DNA of 64,000 nucleotides from Lachnospiraceae bacterium (GTDB lineage Bacteria > Bacillota > Clostridia > Lachnospirales > Lachnospiraceae). The stretch is taken from NCBI GenBank assembly GCA_009777715.1, contig WRLH01000008.1, positions 54,099-118,098 on the forward strand, written 5' to 3'. Below are positions 1-8,614 of this stretch, piece after piece; position 1 is the first letter of the stretch; each line of letters starts with the position of its first letter. Both the position numbers and the translations under genes were made by a program. Below the pieces are notes generated by a model. It ran no database searches. It was not told the origin of the DNA and saw only the letters and a program-made list of their open reading frames with translations.

Positions 1-1040
1 TCTTTTTGAAGCTTGGCCGCGTTTCTGCCCATTTCTGCTGCCATTTGAAAGTTTGATAACATATATTGCAAGTTTTCCGTCAATTTATCAAGGTCTTTTG
101 GCGGGGTCAGCAAGCCATTATAGCCATGCTTAATTAATTCTTTTGGCCCGCCAGAGGGGCAGTCAGTGCTAATCACAGCAAGGCCTAAGAGCATTGCCTC
201 AATTAATGAGTTGGGCGAACCTTCAGTATCAGAGCTTAAAACAAAAATACCCGCCTTGTAAATATCCTCTTCGACTGTGCTTGATTTGCCGGGGAACTTG
301 ATTCTTTCTGCAAGTCCCAAAATATCCGCTTCCTGCTTTAAGGTTTCTTTAAGGTTACCCTCACCATAAATAATAAGCTGATAATCGGGATAAGTTCCGG
401 CAAGCTTAGAAAAAGCTTGAAGCAACAGCCGCTGGTTTTTGTTTTCGTCGATCCGCCCGACTGACACAATGGTTTTTTCCCGCTCACCCTCAAAGCGGGG
501 GCGGAAAAATTTTTGGTTAACCGGGTTACGTAAAATAACCGATTTTTTGTTGACTTTTGCGGGAAAAAAATCCCGGCTTCCCCCGGTTTGCAGGACAACA
601 AGATCAGCAAAGCAAAATAAAAAGCGGGCCAAAAATTTTAACAGCCTAGTCGGATACGTAAAATCCGGGTCACCCCTTTCAGAGACAACAACCTTTGGAC
701 GCTTTCCCCCATAAGGCATGAACTTGGTCGTTAAAATCGCCATCAAGTTGTTCGTGCCGATAAAAGATAAAACAGCGTCCGGCTTTTCTCTTCTAATACT
801 TCGGTACAGCTTCATAAAACGGCGGTAGAAATTGACAATCCGGCTTTTGGTGACTTCTTCTTTCGCAATGTCAGTAAGACACCGCTTGACATTTTTATTT
901 AATGCAAACTCATCATCAAAAGAGTACTGGGTCAGCAGAGTGACGCAGTGGCCCCGTTCTGCCATAAAATCAGCAATATTTGCGATAACCCGCTCCGAAC
1001 CGCCTTTTTTTAATGAACCAATAAAAAGAACTAATCTCAT
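1..1040 (-). CDS. GT4 glycosyltransferase, 3' end outside window
   Basis: A cytoplasmic retaining GT-B glycosyltransferase (GT4) that would add a sugar to a lipid-linked polysaccharide intermediate. The reading frame starts at ATG 1040 (MRLVLFIGSLKKGGSERVI) and runs off the window edge after about 346 codons. The N-terminal 'GSLKKGGSER' loop is the usual acceptor-side motif, and EGSPNSLIEAM near residue 270 is the GT4 E-x7-E nucleotide-sugar site. It is the sixth and most downstream gene of a minus-strand run beginning at 7403. It is separated from the previous gene by a block of dispersed palindromic repeats. A weak AGGTG ribosome site precedes the ATG. Acceptor and donor cannot be told from sequence. 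Confidence 0.88.
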   Translation of the reverse strand, partial: MRLVLFIGSLKKGGSERVIANIADFMAERGHCVTLLTQYSFDDEFALNKNVKRCLTDIAKEEVTKSRIVNFYRRFMKLYRSIRREKPDAVLSFIGTNNLMAILTTKFMPYGGKRPKVVVSERGDPDFTYPTRLLKFLARFLFCFADLVVLQTGGSRDFFPAKVNKKSVILRNPVNQKFFRPRFEGEREKTIVSVGRIDENKNQRLLLQAFSKLAGTYPDYQLIIYGEGNLKETLKQEADILGLAERIKFPGKSSTVEEDIYKAGIFVLSSDTEGSPNSLIEAMLLGLAVISTDCPSGGPKELIKHGYNGLLTPPKDLDKLTENLQYMLSNFQMAAEMGRNAAKLQK

Positions 1041-1067
1041 AATAATAACACCTGTTATTTATTCTCA

Positions 1068-1146
1068 ACGTCATTGCAGCCTTGGCGGCGCAATAAACGT
1101 CATTGCGGGCTTGACCCGCAATCCCATATATCCCTTGGCAGCGCAA
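1068..1146. repeat. Dispersed palindromic repeats (CATTGCGG family), about 3 units
   Basis: Three imperfect units lie in tandem: about 1068-1094, 1098-1123 (CATTGCGGGCTTGACCCGCAATC core, arms ATTGCGGG/CCCGCAAT) and 1129-1146. The same family recurs at about 13.7, 14.6, 22.2, 22.4, 35.7 and 36.2 kb. The distal units form the 3' end of the membrane-protein gene that ends at 1100. Confidence 0.85.
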
Positions 1147-2467
1147 TAATATTCTCAACCTCATATAAATTTTGATAATACTGGTTAATCCAGTACAGGG
1201 GATCATCAGTCATATCATTGCGGTGAATACTGCTATAACGGTTGCGGAAGGCTTCGCGATATTTAGGAACAATCGCAGTATTCCCACCGCTATTTTTCAC
1301 TTCCTCAATAATTAAAATCCGCTCATTTTCTTCCCGGTTGATCCGGGCAAGATTAACCAGATTTGCTTGATAATCAAAGAAAAGCCACAAGGCAAGAACG
1401 GCAAAAATAATATATTGCCAAGCTTTATTTTTGGTATCGCTTTGGTCAAACAACAGCATAAAACTTTGTAAGCAAGCGATAATCAAGAAAACGCCCGCCC
1501 CAAAATAAGCACGTGCCATCGGCTGCGGTATTAAGATTAAGACAAAGGCGGTCATAGCTCCGGCGAAAAAGAAAGGAAACACGTGAAGCCAAACTTGGGG
1601 TAATTTCTTTTTTACGACAATGGCCAAAATGGTAAAGATGATAAAGATAATCAGCAGTTCAAAAAATAACTCATTAACCGTATTAAAACAATGGTACAGG
1701 CGTTGAAATAAACCAGTCATGCCAGTATACTCTTCTTCAAAATACTCTAACCGCTTGTAAGCACCGGGGGAAGAAAGCAAGGCGATAAAACCTAAACCCG
1801 CGCCAGCCAAAGCGATAATCATTTCCGGGCGGATCATTTTTTGACGGTCTTTTTTTAGCTCCCGCATTTTAATGGCAGTAAAGATGAGAACAAGTAAAAT
1901 CGTGCCGCCGGAGGTATTTTCATTACACCAGCCGGAAAAAACGGCAAGAATAAATAAAGCCGGATAAACAATGGATTTGTAATAAGGTTTTGCCGTTGCT
2001 AAAAGACAGCGGTAAAAAGTGATAAAAGCCAGCATCATCGCCATCGGCCATAAATAACTGGCTGCTCCGGAAAGCCAAAGCATGGTATCGCCAAACTCTA
2101 CGGCATAACGCCAGAAAAAGAAAAGGGTAAATAAGAATAGAAAGGCATTATGACGTTTTTCCTTGCCAAAATTCACATTAAGATAAATTAAATAAACCAA
2201 CAGGGCAAAAATAATGCTATTAATAATCGTAAATAATATTTTATCCATGCTGGCGGCCAAGAAAGTGCTAAATTGCCCGATAATCCGGGGATTATATTCA
2301 AGATAAACATTAAAAGCCAATTTAAGCAAACCAATAATTGACTTATCAGCCTCCACCTCTATCAGTTTTTGAAGGTCATCAGAAAAATGGGGGGTGAAAA
2401 AATTATACAAAAAAATCATCATAAAACTTAAGCTGATTGAGACGATGAATAGAATTTTTTGCTTCAC
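1100..2467 (-). CDS. DUF6056-type polytopic membrane protein
   Basis: A large multi-spanning membrane protein of the DUF6056 family (455 aa). After the first helix comes the family motif HFSDD (Asp30-Asp31), then a 'YNPRIIGQF' segment and 'WLSGAASYLWPM', followed by about ten more hydrophobic helices. The early Asp pair in the first outer loop is the layout of GT-C glycosyltransferases, so extracytoplasmic sugar transfer is my inference. The start is GTG at 2467, overlapping the upstream stop as GTGA, with AAAGGTG just upstream. The last residues (ALPRDIWDCGSSPQ) are encoded by the repeat block 1098-1146, so the native C-terminus was probably replaced. It sits between two GT4 genes. Confidence 0.8.
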   Translation of the reverse strand: MKQKILFIVSISLSFMMIFLYNFFTPHFSDDLQKLIEVEADKSIIGLLKLAFNVYLEYNPRIIGQFSTFLAASMDKILFTIINSIIFALLVYLIYLNVNFGKEKRHNAFLFLFTLFFFWRYAVEFGDTMLWLSGAASYLWPMAMMLAFITFYRCLLATAKPYYKSIVYPALFILAVFSGWCNENTSGGTILLVLIFTAIKMRELKKDRQKMIRPEMIIALAGAGLGFIALLSSPGAYKRLEYFEEEYTGMTGLFQRLYHCFNTVNELFFELLIIFIIFTILAIVVKKKLPQVWLHVFPFFFAGAMTAFVLILIPQPMARAYFGAGVFLIIACLQSFMLLFDQSDTKNKAWQYIIFAVLALWLFFDYQANLVNLARINREENERILIIEEVKNSGGNTAIVPKYREAFRNRYSSIHRNDMTDDPLYWINQYYQNLYEVENIIALPRDIWDCGSSPQ

Positions 2468-3576
2468 ACTACACCTTTACTTTCACAAATCTCTTCTATA
2501 TAATTACACCATTCTTTTGCAATCGCGTCAAGATGGCATTTTTCATTTATCTTGCTGGCGGCCTGGCCAAGCGTTTCGGCAAAATCCGGGTTTTCAAGCA
2601 GACGGCGGATTGCATTTTCAAGAGCATTTTCATCTCCTACCGGAATTAAAAGACCGTTAAAGCCATCTTCGATAAGGGTTTTCGGGCCTCCGCCGGAGCA
2701 AGCGGTGGAAATAACCGGCAAACCAAGTGCCATCGCTTCCATCAAAGCATTTGGCAGGCCCTCCCAATCAGAGTTAAATATGTATATCGAAGCGGTATTT
2801 AACTCTTTTTCCAATGAATCACTTCGTCCCATTAGCTTAACATAGGACTCTGCGTTATTTACGGCAATCAGTTTTTCTAATGCCGTCCGCGTCCCATCAG
2901 GAGAATCCCCGCCATATAGCTTTAAAACATAGTCCGGATAATCATGATGGATATTGATAAAGGCGTTAATAATCCCGGCTTGGTTTTTCCGCTGTTCAAG
3001 GCGGCTGGAATGCACGATTTCTTTGGTTCTTTTAAGCGGCGGATTTTGGTTAATATATTTGGGATTTAAAGGATTAAGGATAATCCGCGACTTTTTTTGG
3101 ATTCGCTTAGAAAAAAAATTGCGTTGCTCGCTTGTTTGGAAAACACAGCCAGCCGCTCTTTTATATAATATTGCCGCGAGTATTTTTTGCGTCACCGAGG
3201 CAAATTCGACCGCAGTAGCATTTCTGATTGATATAATAACAGGTGTTATTAAACCGGCCGCCGCCATCACCGCCCTGTAATTTGTATTACGGCCAAAAGC
3301 AATGACAATATCCGGGTTTTCTTTCTTGATTAAGTCGCGCAAATATTTGACCCGGAGAAAAGCTTTTAAAGCCCGGCTCTTTTTTTCATCGGCTTCTCTT
3401 AGCCCGACATGGAAGCGGCTAACCAAAGGCAAAAGGCAAAATTCCGCTTCGCCATACCATTCGGTTGCTACAATCACATCATGCCCATTCCCGGCAAGGT
3501 GATTGGCCAGATTGGTCACGACACGTTCAATTCCGCCTTGCTCTAATGTATTTAAGTGGAAGATAATTTTTCTCAT
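2464..3576 (-). CDS. GT4 glycosyltransferase
   Basis: A cytoplasmic GT-B enzyme of family GT4, about 370 aa. The N-terminus is MRKIIFHLNTLEQGGIERVV (acceptor loop). The donor site is EGLPNALMEAMALG with the E-x7-E pair, followed by 'STACSGGGPKTLIEDG'. I place the start at ATG 3576 because it gives the ATGA overlap with the upstream stop. An in-frame TTG at 3588 is the longer alternative. The 3' end overlaps the GTG of the next gene, so translation is probably coupled. It is the fourth gene of the run starting at 7403. The sugar added is unknown. Confidence 0.88.
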   Translation of the reverse strand: MRKIIFHLNTLEQGGIERVVTNLANHLAGNGHDVIVATEWYGEAEFCLLPLVSRFHVGLREADEKKSRALKAFLRVKYLRDLIKKENPDIVIAFGRNTNYRAVMAAAGLITPVIISIRNATAVEFASVTQKILAAILYKRAAGCVFQTSEQRNFFSKRIQKKSRIILNPLNPKYINQNPPLKRTKEIVHSSRLEQRKNQAGIINAFINIHHDYPDYVLKLYGGDSPDGTRTALEKLIAVNNAESYVKLMGRSDSLEKELNTASIYIFNSDWEGLPNALMEAMALGLPVISTACSGGGPKTLIEDGFNGLLIPVGDENALENAIRRLLENPDFAETLGQAASKINEKCHLDAIAKEWCNYIEEICESKGVV

Positions 3577-5105
3577 TCCCAATGCCAATCCTCATCACTT
3601 ATCTTAACTAGTTTTTTACGATAAAATACTTGGTATGCCCAATTGACAAAATTCGACTCATCATCTACGATTGTCCAATGAAGCAGCGGCCCTTGCTCAT
3701 TATTAATTGGTTTTAAATATGCTTCTTCTATATCATCATCAAGCAAAATGACCATGTACTCGGCAATCCGCCACTTATACTCGGCCGCAGCCCCGCTTTT
3801 AACGTAGACATATGATTGATAGGCAAAGCTGTCTTTGACGTTGCTGCGGAAAAAGACACACAAGGCAAAACACAAAATAAAAGCTGGGAATAAAATATAT
3901 TTTCGGTATAAGCCCTCATCGGTTAGAATGATTTTCTTTTTATTTAAAAGCTTGGTGATGAGATAGCCCTCGCAATAAAGAATGACACTAAGCCAGCTTA
4001 GCCAAAAAACTAAATAACCCACTACCAGCGTCCCGCTTGAAGCGTCCTCGATTCCATTTATCTCAACAGCGTAAATGCGTTGCAGATTCATTGCGCTATT
4101 GGCAAGAAAAACTAAAATAATAAATAGCAATGGATAACGGAAGCTAATCAAGGTCTTTTTTTCTTTTAAGGCGGTAAGCAGCCCGATCCAGCAGAACACA
4201 ATCAGCAATAAGACAATGACAATTGAAAGCGGGGCCCGGCTAAAATAGTTAAAAGGATTCCTTATCGCTTCGGCTAAAGACAAAAAAATCGCCTTGATCA
4301 CATTGCTAAAGTCAAAGCCAAACTCTTCCCCGATATTGGCAAAACGATGAACATTACCCGGTGACTTTAACTGAATGAACAAGCCAATCAGGCAGATTAG
4401 AAAGGGAAGAATCAGATAAAGTATTTTTCGGTTCTTTTTTGCCAGGATAATAATCATCAGCGTAAAAATAATGATAATTAACATTCCATGGCTATAGTTG
4501 CTTCCGCCAATCGCAAAAGTTAACAGTAAAAGATAATAAAGATACTTTTTTTCACTAGTGATGATATATTTGCTAAGGGAAATCAGCGCAAATAGGAAAA
4601 GCATATGCGGTAAAATATAATGTACTCCGGCGGCAAACCAATAAACTCCGGTATTATTGCTTGGCAAATATTGCAGGGAAATAATGAGGATTAATGACCA
4701 TATTAGCGCAAAATATTCCCATCTCATGCCCAGTATTTTCCTAAGGAAATAGTTTAGGAAGAAAAACGTCCCGGCAATATGGCAAAGCATGATTAGATAT
4801 GGCCCGGCCCAAAACCCGTAAGGGGCAAAAACTTCCGGCATTAATGAATAAAAGAAAGCTGCAAACCACTCACCGCCAATGCTGTTATAAAATAACTTAA
4901 CATGGAAAAAGGCCGCCTTTATCACTTCCCAAAGTGACCCGGTATCAAGCCAAGCGGCATGGGTATGGCGTGCAAAACCGAAATCATCACCAGCCGGCCT
5001 GACATAATGGGAAAGATAAAAAAAGGGAAACAGGCTGGCCGCCATAAAGATAAGCGCAAAAATCGCCAGCTTTTTGTCATTTAACCAATTAATAAGCTTG
5101 TCCAT
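3573..5105 (-). CDS. DUF6056-type polytopic membrane protein
   Basis: DUF6056-family protein (510 aa) with about 12 predicted helices. Visible family motifs in order: PAGDDFGFA (Asp40-Asp41) in the first outer loop, 'GGEWFAAFF', 'WFAAGVHYILPHM', then a chain of helices and a C-terminal soluble tail of about 70 residues. It is paired with the GT4 gene just downstream (ATGA overlap) and the GT4 just upstream (17-bp overlap). The ATG at 5105 has AGGAG about 9 nt upstream. Probable role: transfer or modification of the polymer outside the membrane, inferred from the Asp pair and topology. No biochemical function is established for this family as far as I know. Confidence 0.8.
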   Translation of the reverse strand: MDKLINWLNDKKLAIFALIFMAASLFPFFYLSHYVRPAGDDFGFARHTHAAWLDTGSLWEVIKAAFFHVKLFYNSIGGEWFAAFFYSLMPEVFAPYGFWAGPYLIMLCHIAGTFFFLNYFLRKILGMRWEYFALIWSLILIISLQYLPSNNTGVYWFAAGVHYILPHMLFLFALISLSKYIITSEKKYLYYLLLLTFAIGGSNYSHGMLIIIIFTLMIIILAKKNRKILYLILPFLICLIGLFIQLKSPGNVHRFANIGEEFGFDFSNVIKAIFLSLAEAIRNPFNYFSRAPLSIVIVLLLIVFCWIGLLTALKEKKTLISFRYPLLFIILVFLANSAMNLQRIYAVEINGIEDASSGTLVVGYLVFWLSWLSVILYCEGYLITKLLNKKKIILTDEGLYRKYILFPAFILCFALCVFFRSNVKDSFAYQSYVYVKSGAAAEYKWRIAEYMVILLDDDIEEAYLKPINNEQGPLLHWTIVDDESNFVNWAYQVFYRKKLVKISDEDWHWE

Positions 5106-6273
5106 CTTTTATTGCTCCTATAAGCTTTTTAAGATAACTCTCATTTGTAAAGACATCGGCTCTTTTCCTTGCTAATGCTTGGTATTTTGCTAATAATTCC
5201 GGTTCGGCTAAAAGTTTTATCACTTCTGTTGCCATCCTTCTTTCGTCTTTATTAATATCATCGGAAGCAAGGTTTTTTTGGCCTTTCATCACCGGGACTA
5301 AAATACCATAATCGCCCAAGATAGCGTTTTGCTGCTTAAAAATGTCATTCCGCTTGGCTTCACTTGGCATTTCTTCAAGCAATATCTCCGCCGGGCCGGT
5401 CGGGCAGTCACAAGCAACCGGGACCATTCCCATCGCCATTGCTTCAATCAAAGCATTGGGGAAACCTTCCATTAGAGAATTAAGCAGATATATTGTCCCT
5501 TTTTTAAGGTATTGATAAGGATTTTTTTGCATTCCGGCAAAATAAACTTTATCTGAAATCCCTAAATCGGCGGCCAGTTTCCGGTACGCTGAAAATTGGC
5601 CGTCACCGAGAATAGTCAGCCGGGCAAGCGGAAATACCTCTTGGACCAAATAAAATATTTTGATGGTATGCCAGTAACCTTTAATATCATCATCACGCCC
5701 CATTGACATGATATGAATAATGTTTTCATCATGCCAAGGAAATTCCGGTTCAGAGCTTTGGGCTAATCTTTTCATTTTGGCGACATCGTAAGGATTGTAG
5801 ATGACAACCGCGTCATTAAATGAGTAGCGTTTTTTTAGCTCATCGGCAATGCCTTGGGAACAGCAAATAATTTGGTCAGCAGTCCGGATAAATAAGCGTA
5901 TTTTTGACTTTTCGCCAATATCCATATAACTTCTTAAGCTTAAAAAAGATTTTGTCCCTTTTGTTTTTGATAAGGCATTAGCAATATTTGCGGTCGCGCC
6001 AAAACTATATGCGACATCGGGCTTGTGCTTTTGTTTCACTTTCCTTAACTTCACCGCCCGGACAAGGATATTGACAAGTTTTGCAAACGTTCCTTTTCGG
6101 ACTCCGCTTTTTAGGTCAATAATCTTGATGTCCCCGATATCAAAGTCAATCTTGGCCGCATCAAATAAAACAATGCTGACATCATAATGGGGTTTTAAAA
6201 TTAAAGCTGTATTCACACATACCCGCTCAAATCCGCCCTGGCATAAATTTGGTGAAATTAGCATGATTTTCAT
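5089..6273 (-). CDS. GT4 glycosyltransferase
   Basis: A cytoplasmic GT4 enzyme (394 aa) beginning MKIMLISPNLCQGGFERVC. The donor-site motif is EGFPNALIEAMAMGMVPVAC, followed by 'PTGPAEIL'. An insertion of about 40 residues (around residues 310-350) follows the donor site, before the C-terminal helix. An AGGAG lies about 13 nt upstream of the ATG, inside the end of the upstream gene (4-bp overlap). It belongs to the six-gene minus-strand operon of alternating glycosyltransferases and DUF6056 proteins. The specificity is not readable. Confidence 0.87.
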   Translation of the reverse strand: MKIMLISPNLCQGGFERVCVNTALILKPHYDVSIVLFDAAKIDFDIGDIKIIDLKSGVRKGTFAKLVNILVRAVKLRKVKQKHKPDVAYSFGATANIANALSKTKGTKSFLSLRSYMDIGEKSKIRLFIRTADQIICCSQGIADELKKRYSFNDAVVIYNPYDVAKMKRLAQSSEPEFPWHDENIIHIMSMGRDDDIKGYWHTIKIFYLVQEVFPLARLTILGDGQFSAYRKLAADLGISDKVYFAGMQKNPYQYLKKGTIYLLNSLMEGFPNALIEAMAMGMVPVACDCPTGPAEILLEEMPSEAKRNDIFKQQNAILGDYGILVPVMKGQKNLASDDINKDERRMATEVIKLLAEPELLAKYQALARKRADVFTNESYLKKLIGAIKDGQAY

Positions 6274-7403
6274 AAACAGCTTTTATCTCCTGTCAGGTAA
6301 AAGGACTGCATTTTTTCTGCTTGGATAGTTGCGTCAAATCCGGCCTTAGCTAGCTTAAAAGATCCGCTCTTTCGCTCATAATCTTTGTTTGCCAAGACAT
6401 AATCAGCCCATTTTTTGGCTTCTTCATTAATATTCATAGCACTTACTAAAGCGGTTATTTTTACTTCATCAGCAATTGTGTCTGATATCAAGCATTTAAG
6501 CCCGCTAGCTTGCGCTTCTAAAACAGCTCCGGGCAATCCCTCAAAATGTGACGGAAAAACGAAATAATCCATTGCTTGATAATATTCATGGGGATTGTCA
6601 ACTCTTCCGGTGCAAATAATTTTTGGGCTTAGGCCTAATTGGGCTGCTTTTTGCAAAAACTCGGCTTTTCCTTGTCCATCACCGACTAAGAGCAGATACG
6701 CCTCATGGTCATTTTTAGCTATTTCGTAAAATATCTTTAGCAAAAAATCATGGTTCTTCTGAAAATCAAAACGCCCAACATGGCCGATGGTAAATTTCCC
6801 ATCTAGCCCCAAGCTTTCCCGCAATTTAACCCGTATTTCATTATTATAACCAAATTTTCTAACGTCAATTGCATTAGGGATAAAAACCACACGCCCTTTT
6901 TCCCATGCTGCCTTTCCAAAGACGGCGATCCCGGCAAGCCGAGAGCAAGCAAAAAGATAATCCGCTTTCCGCGAGACCCCAAGCTCCATTATTTTCGTCA
7001 AAAAACCTTTAAGCCCCGGGTCAACCCCGGCATTGCGCGAATGGGCAATCGTCATCGGGACGTTGGCTTTTTTGGCGAGGGGAAGATAAATGGCGGCCGA
7101 GCTGGTCATATGCCCTTGGACAACAGAAAATTCCTGATGTTCGCGGAAGAAATTCCGGACCGCTTTCCGATAAGAAAAATAATTAAAAATCTGGAAGCGG
7201 GGAATCCGGAAAACCCTGCCGCCCATTTTAATTATTTCTTCCTCGTAATGGCCGATTTCTTTATTGTTCACCAAAAAATCAAACTGCACTTTTTCCCGGT
7301 CGAGATTGCGGTACAAATCCATCGTCCGGCTTTCAGCCCCGCCGCGGTTAACAGAAGCGAAGACGTGCAAAATGCGAATTGGTCTTTTGGTAAGCTTTGC
7401 CAT
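6270..7403 (-). CDS. GT4 glycosyltransferase (EpsF-like), leaderless start predicted
   Basis: A GT-B glycosyltransferase similar in layout to EpsF-type enzymes: 'ILHVFASVNRGGAESR' at the N-terminus, 'SRNAG' in the middle, and EGLPGAVLEAQASGLKC as the donor motif. It is the first gene of the minus-strand run down to position 1. Start ATG 7403 lies six bases after a TATACT -10 box (7410-7415) with TTGCAA 17 bp further upstream. The predicted transcript therefore begins at or next to the ATG and carries no Shine-Dalgarno. An internal Met after MAKLTKRPI was not found. The function class is clear; the linkage is not. Confidence 0.88.
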   Translation of the reverse strand: MAKLTKRPIRILHVFASVNRGGAESRTMDLYRNLDREKVQFDFLVNNKEIGHYEEEIIKMGGRVFRIPRFQIFNYFSYRKAVRNFFREHQEFSVVQGHMTSSAAIYLPLAKKANVPMTIAHSRNAGVDPGLKGFLTKIMELGVSRKADYLFACSRLAGIAVFGKAAWEKGRVVFIPNAIDVRKFGYNNEIRVKLRESLGLDGKFTIGHVGRFDFQKNHDFLLKIFYEIAKNDHEAYLLLVGDGQGKAEFLQKAAQLGLSPKIICTGRVDNPHEYYQAMDYFVFPSHFEGLPGAVLEAQASGLKCLISDTIADEVKITALVSAMNINEEAKKWADYVLANKDYERKSGSFKLAKAGFDATIQAEKMQSFYLTGDKSCL

Positions 7404-7409
7404 ATCTTA

Positions 7410-7461
7410 AGTATAGCAAGTTAATAATTTAATTGCAAGCTACCGGAAATTCTGATATCAT
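7410..7461. promoter_or_regulatory. Overlapping divergent promoters sharing one -35 hexamer
   Basis: The palindromic hexamer TTGCAA at 7433-7438 has a 17-bp spacer and TATCAT (7456-7461) on the plus strand. It also has a 17-bp spacer and TATACT (7415-7410) on the minus strand. The ATGs lie 9 nt and 6 nt beyond the respective -10 boxes. Both spacers are the optimal length, so the single hexamer can serve as -35 for both genes. Confidence 0.7.
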
Positions 7462-7470
7462 GTTTTTATT

Positions 7471-8562
7471 ATGTTACCGAAGCAAAAAACCATCTTAATA
7501 CTGGCCAATTTTTCCGCCGGGCTATATGATTTCCGGGGCGAATTAATAAAGCGGCTAAATAATGAATACCATGTTATCTGCGCTGTGCCGGACGAAACCA
7601 AGGCAAAAGAGCTTAGGGAGTTGGGCTGTGAACTTGTCATTACCCCCATTAACCGCCGGGGCATGAATCCGCTTGAGGATCTAAAGCTGGTGCGTGAATA
7701 CCGCCGGACACTCAAGAAAACCAAGCCGGATTTGGTGCTGACCTTTACGATTAAGCCCAATGTTTATGGCGGATATGCCTGCCGTAAGCTTAGGATTCCT
7801 TATCTTTCAGTAGTTACCGGGCTGGGCAGTACATTCAGGGGGAAAAAACTAGTTAAATGGCTGATTATCAAGCTGCAACGCTGCGGGCTTAAAAAGTCAG
7901 CGTGCCTGTTTTTTGAAAATGCCGAAGATATGAAAATATTTGACAAATACCGGATCAAAGGGAAGAAGAGCCGTCTCGTCAGCGGGGCTGGCGTTAACCT
8001 TAGCAATTTCCGCATGGAACCATATCCGCAGACGGAAGAATTTGTTTTTTTATATGTCGGGCGGATAATGAAAGAAAAGGGGATTGAAGAGTTTTTAAAG
8101 GCGGCAGAGGTTTTGCATAATGAAAAGACCCATTTTAAAGTGCTTGGGTTTTGCGAAGAAGATTACCAATCCGCGTTGGACAAGCTGGAAGTCCGCGGAG
8201 TGATTGAACAGCTAGGGTTTTCGCCAAACGTCAAGGAATATTACAAACAGGCAAGCGCAATTATTTTGCCGTCATACCATGAGGGAATGTCAAATGTTTT
8301 GCTGGAAGCTTCGGCGACCGGACGGCCAATCATCGCTTCGGATATCCCTGGCTGCCGGGAAGCGTTCGATGAGGGGCAAACCGGGTTTGGCTTTGAAAAA
8401 GGCGATAGTGACGGACTTATCAAAGCAATCAGAAAATTCATTGCGATTCCGCTGTCAGAGCGGGCATTGATGGGCAGGAAAGCCAGAGAAAAAATGGGCA
8501 AAGAGTTTGACCGCGAAAAAGTAGTTTTAGCGTTCTTAGAGGAAGTAAAAACGAATCTATGA
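7471..8562 (+). CDS. GT4 glycosyltransferase (CapM/PglA-like)
   Basis: A cytoplasmic GT4 of the CapM/PglA-like subgroup (363 aa). Features: ILILANFSAGLYDFRGEL at the N-terminus, 'FTIKPNVYGGYA' and 'SVVTGLGSTF' in the acceptor domain, 'LYVGRIMKEKGIEEFL' at the interdomain strand, and EGMSNVLLEASATGRPII as donor motif. Relatives add N-acetylhexosamines or galactose early in repeat-unit assembly. It is followed by the sugar-nucleotide dehydrogenase gene and probably co-transcribed with it. No ribosome binding site precedes the ATG. The -10 TATCAT ends nine bases before it, so the mRNA is predicted to be leaderless or to have a leader of 1-3 nt. Confidence 0.87.
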   Translation: MLPKQKTILILANFSAGLYDFRGELIKRLNNEYHVICAVPDETKAKELRELGCELVITPINRRGMNPLEDLKLVREYRRTLKKTKPDLVLTFTIKPNVYGGYACRKLRIPYLSVVTGLGSTFRGKKLVKWLIIKLQRCGLKKSACLFFENAEDMKIFDKYRIKGKKSRLVSGAGVNLSNFRMEPYPQTEEFVFLYVGRIMKEKGIEEFLKAAEVLHNEKTHFKVLGFCEEDYQSALDKLEVRGVIEQLGFSPNVKEYYKQASAIILPSYHEGMSNVLLEASATGRPIIASDIPGCREAFDEGQTGFGFEKGDSDGLIKAIRKFIAIPLSERALMGRKAREKMGKEFDREKVVLAFLEEVKTNL

Positions 8563-8614
8563 TTCGTTTGCAAATTTGTGCCTAGCGGCCCAAAGTTTGG
8601 AAAGGCATGGTTAT

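Noticed and set aside
1068..1206. Short ORFs reading IAGLTRN / IAGQARND
   Set aside because: These peptides are the translation of the dispersed CATTGCGG repeat and not genes.
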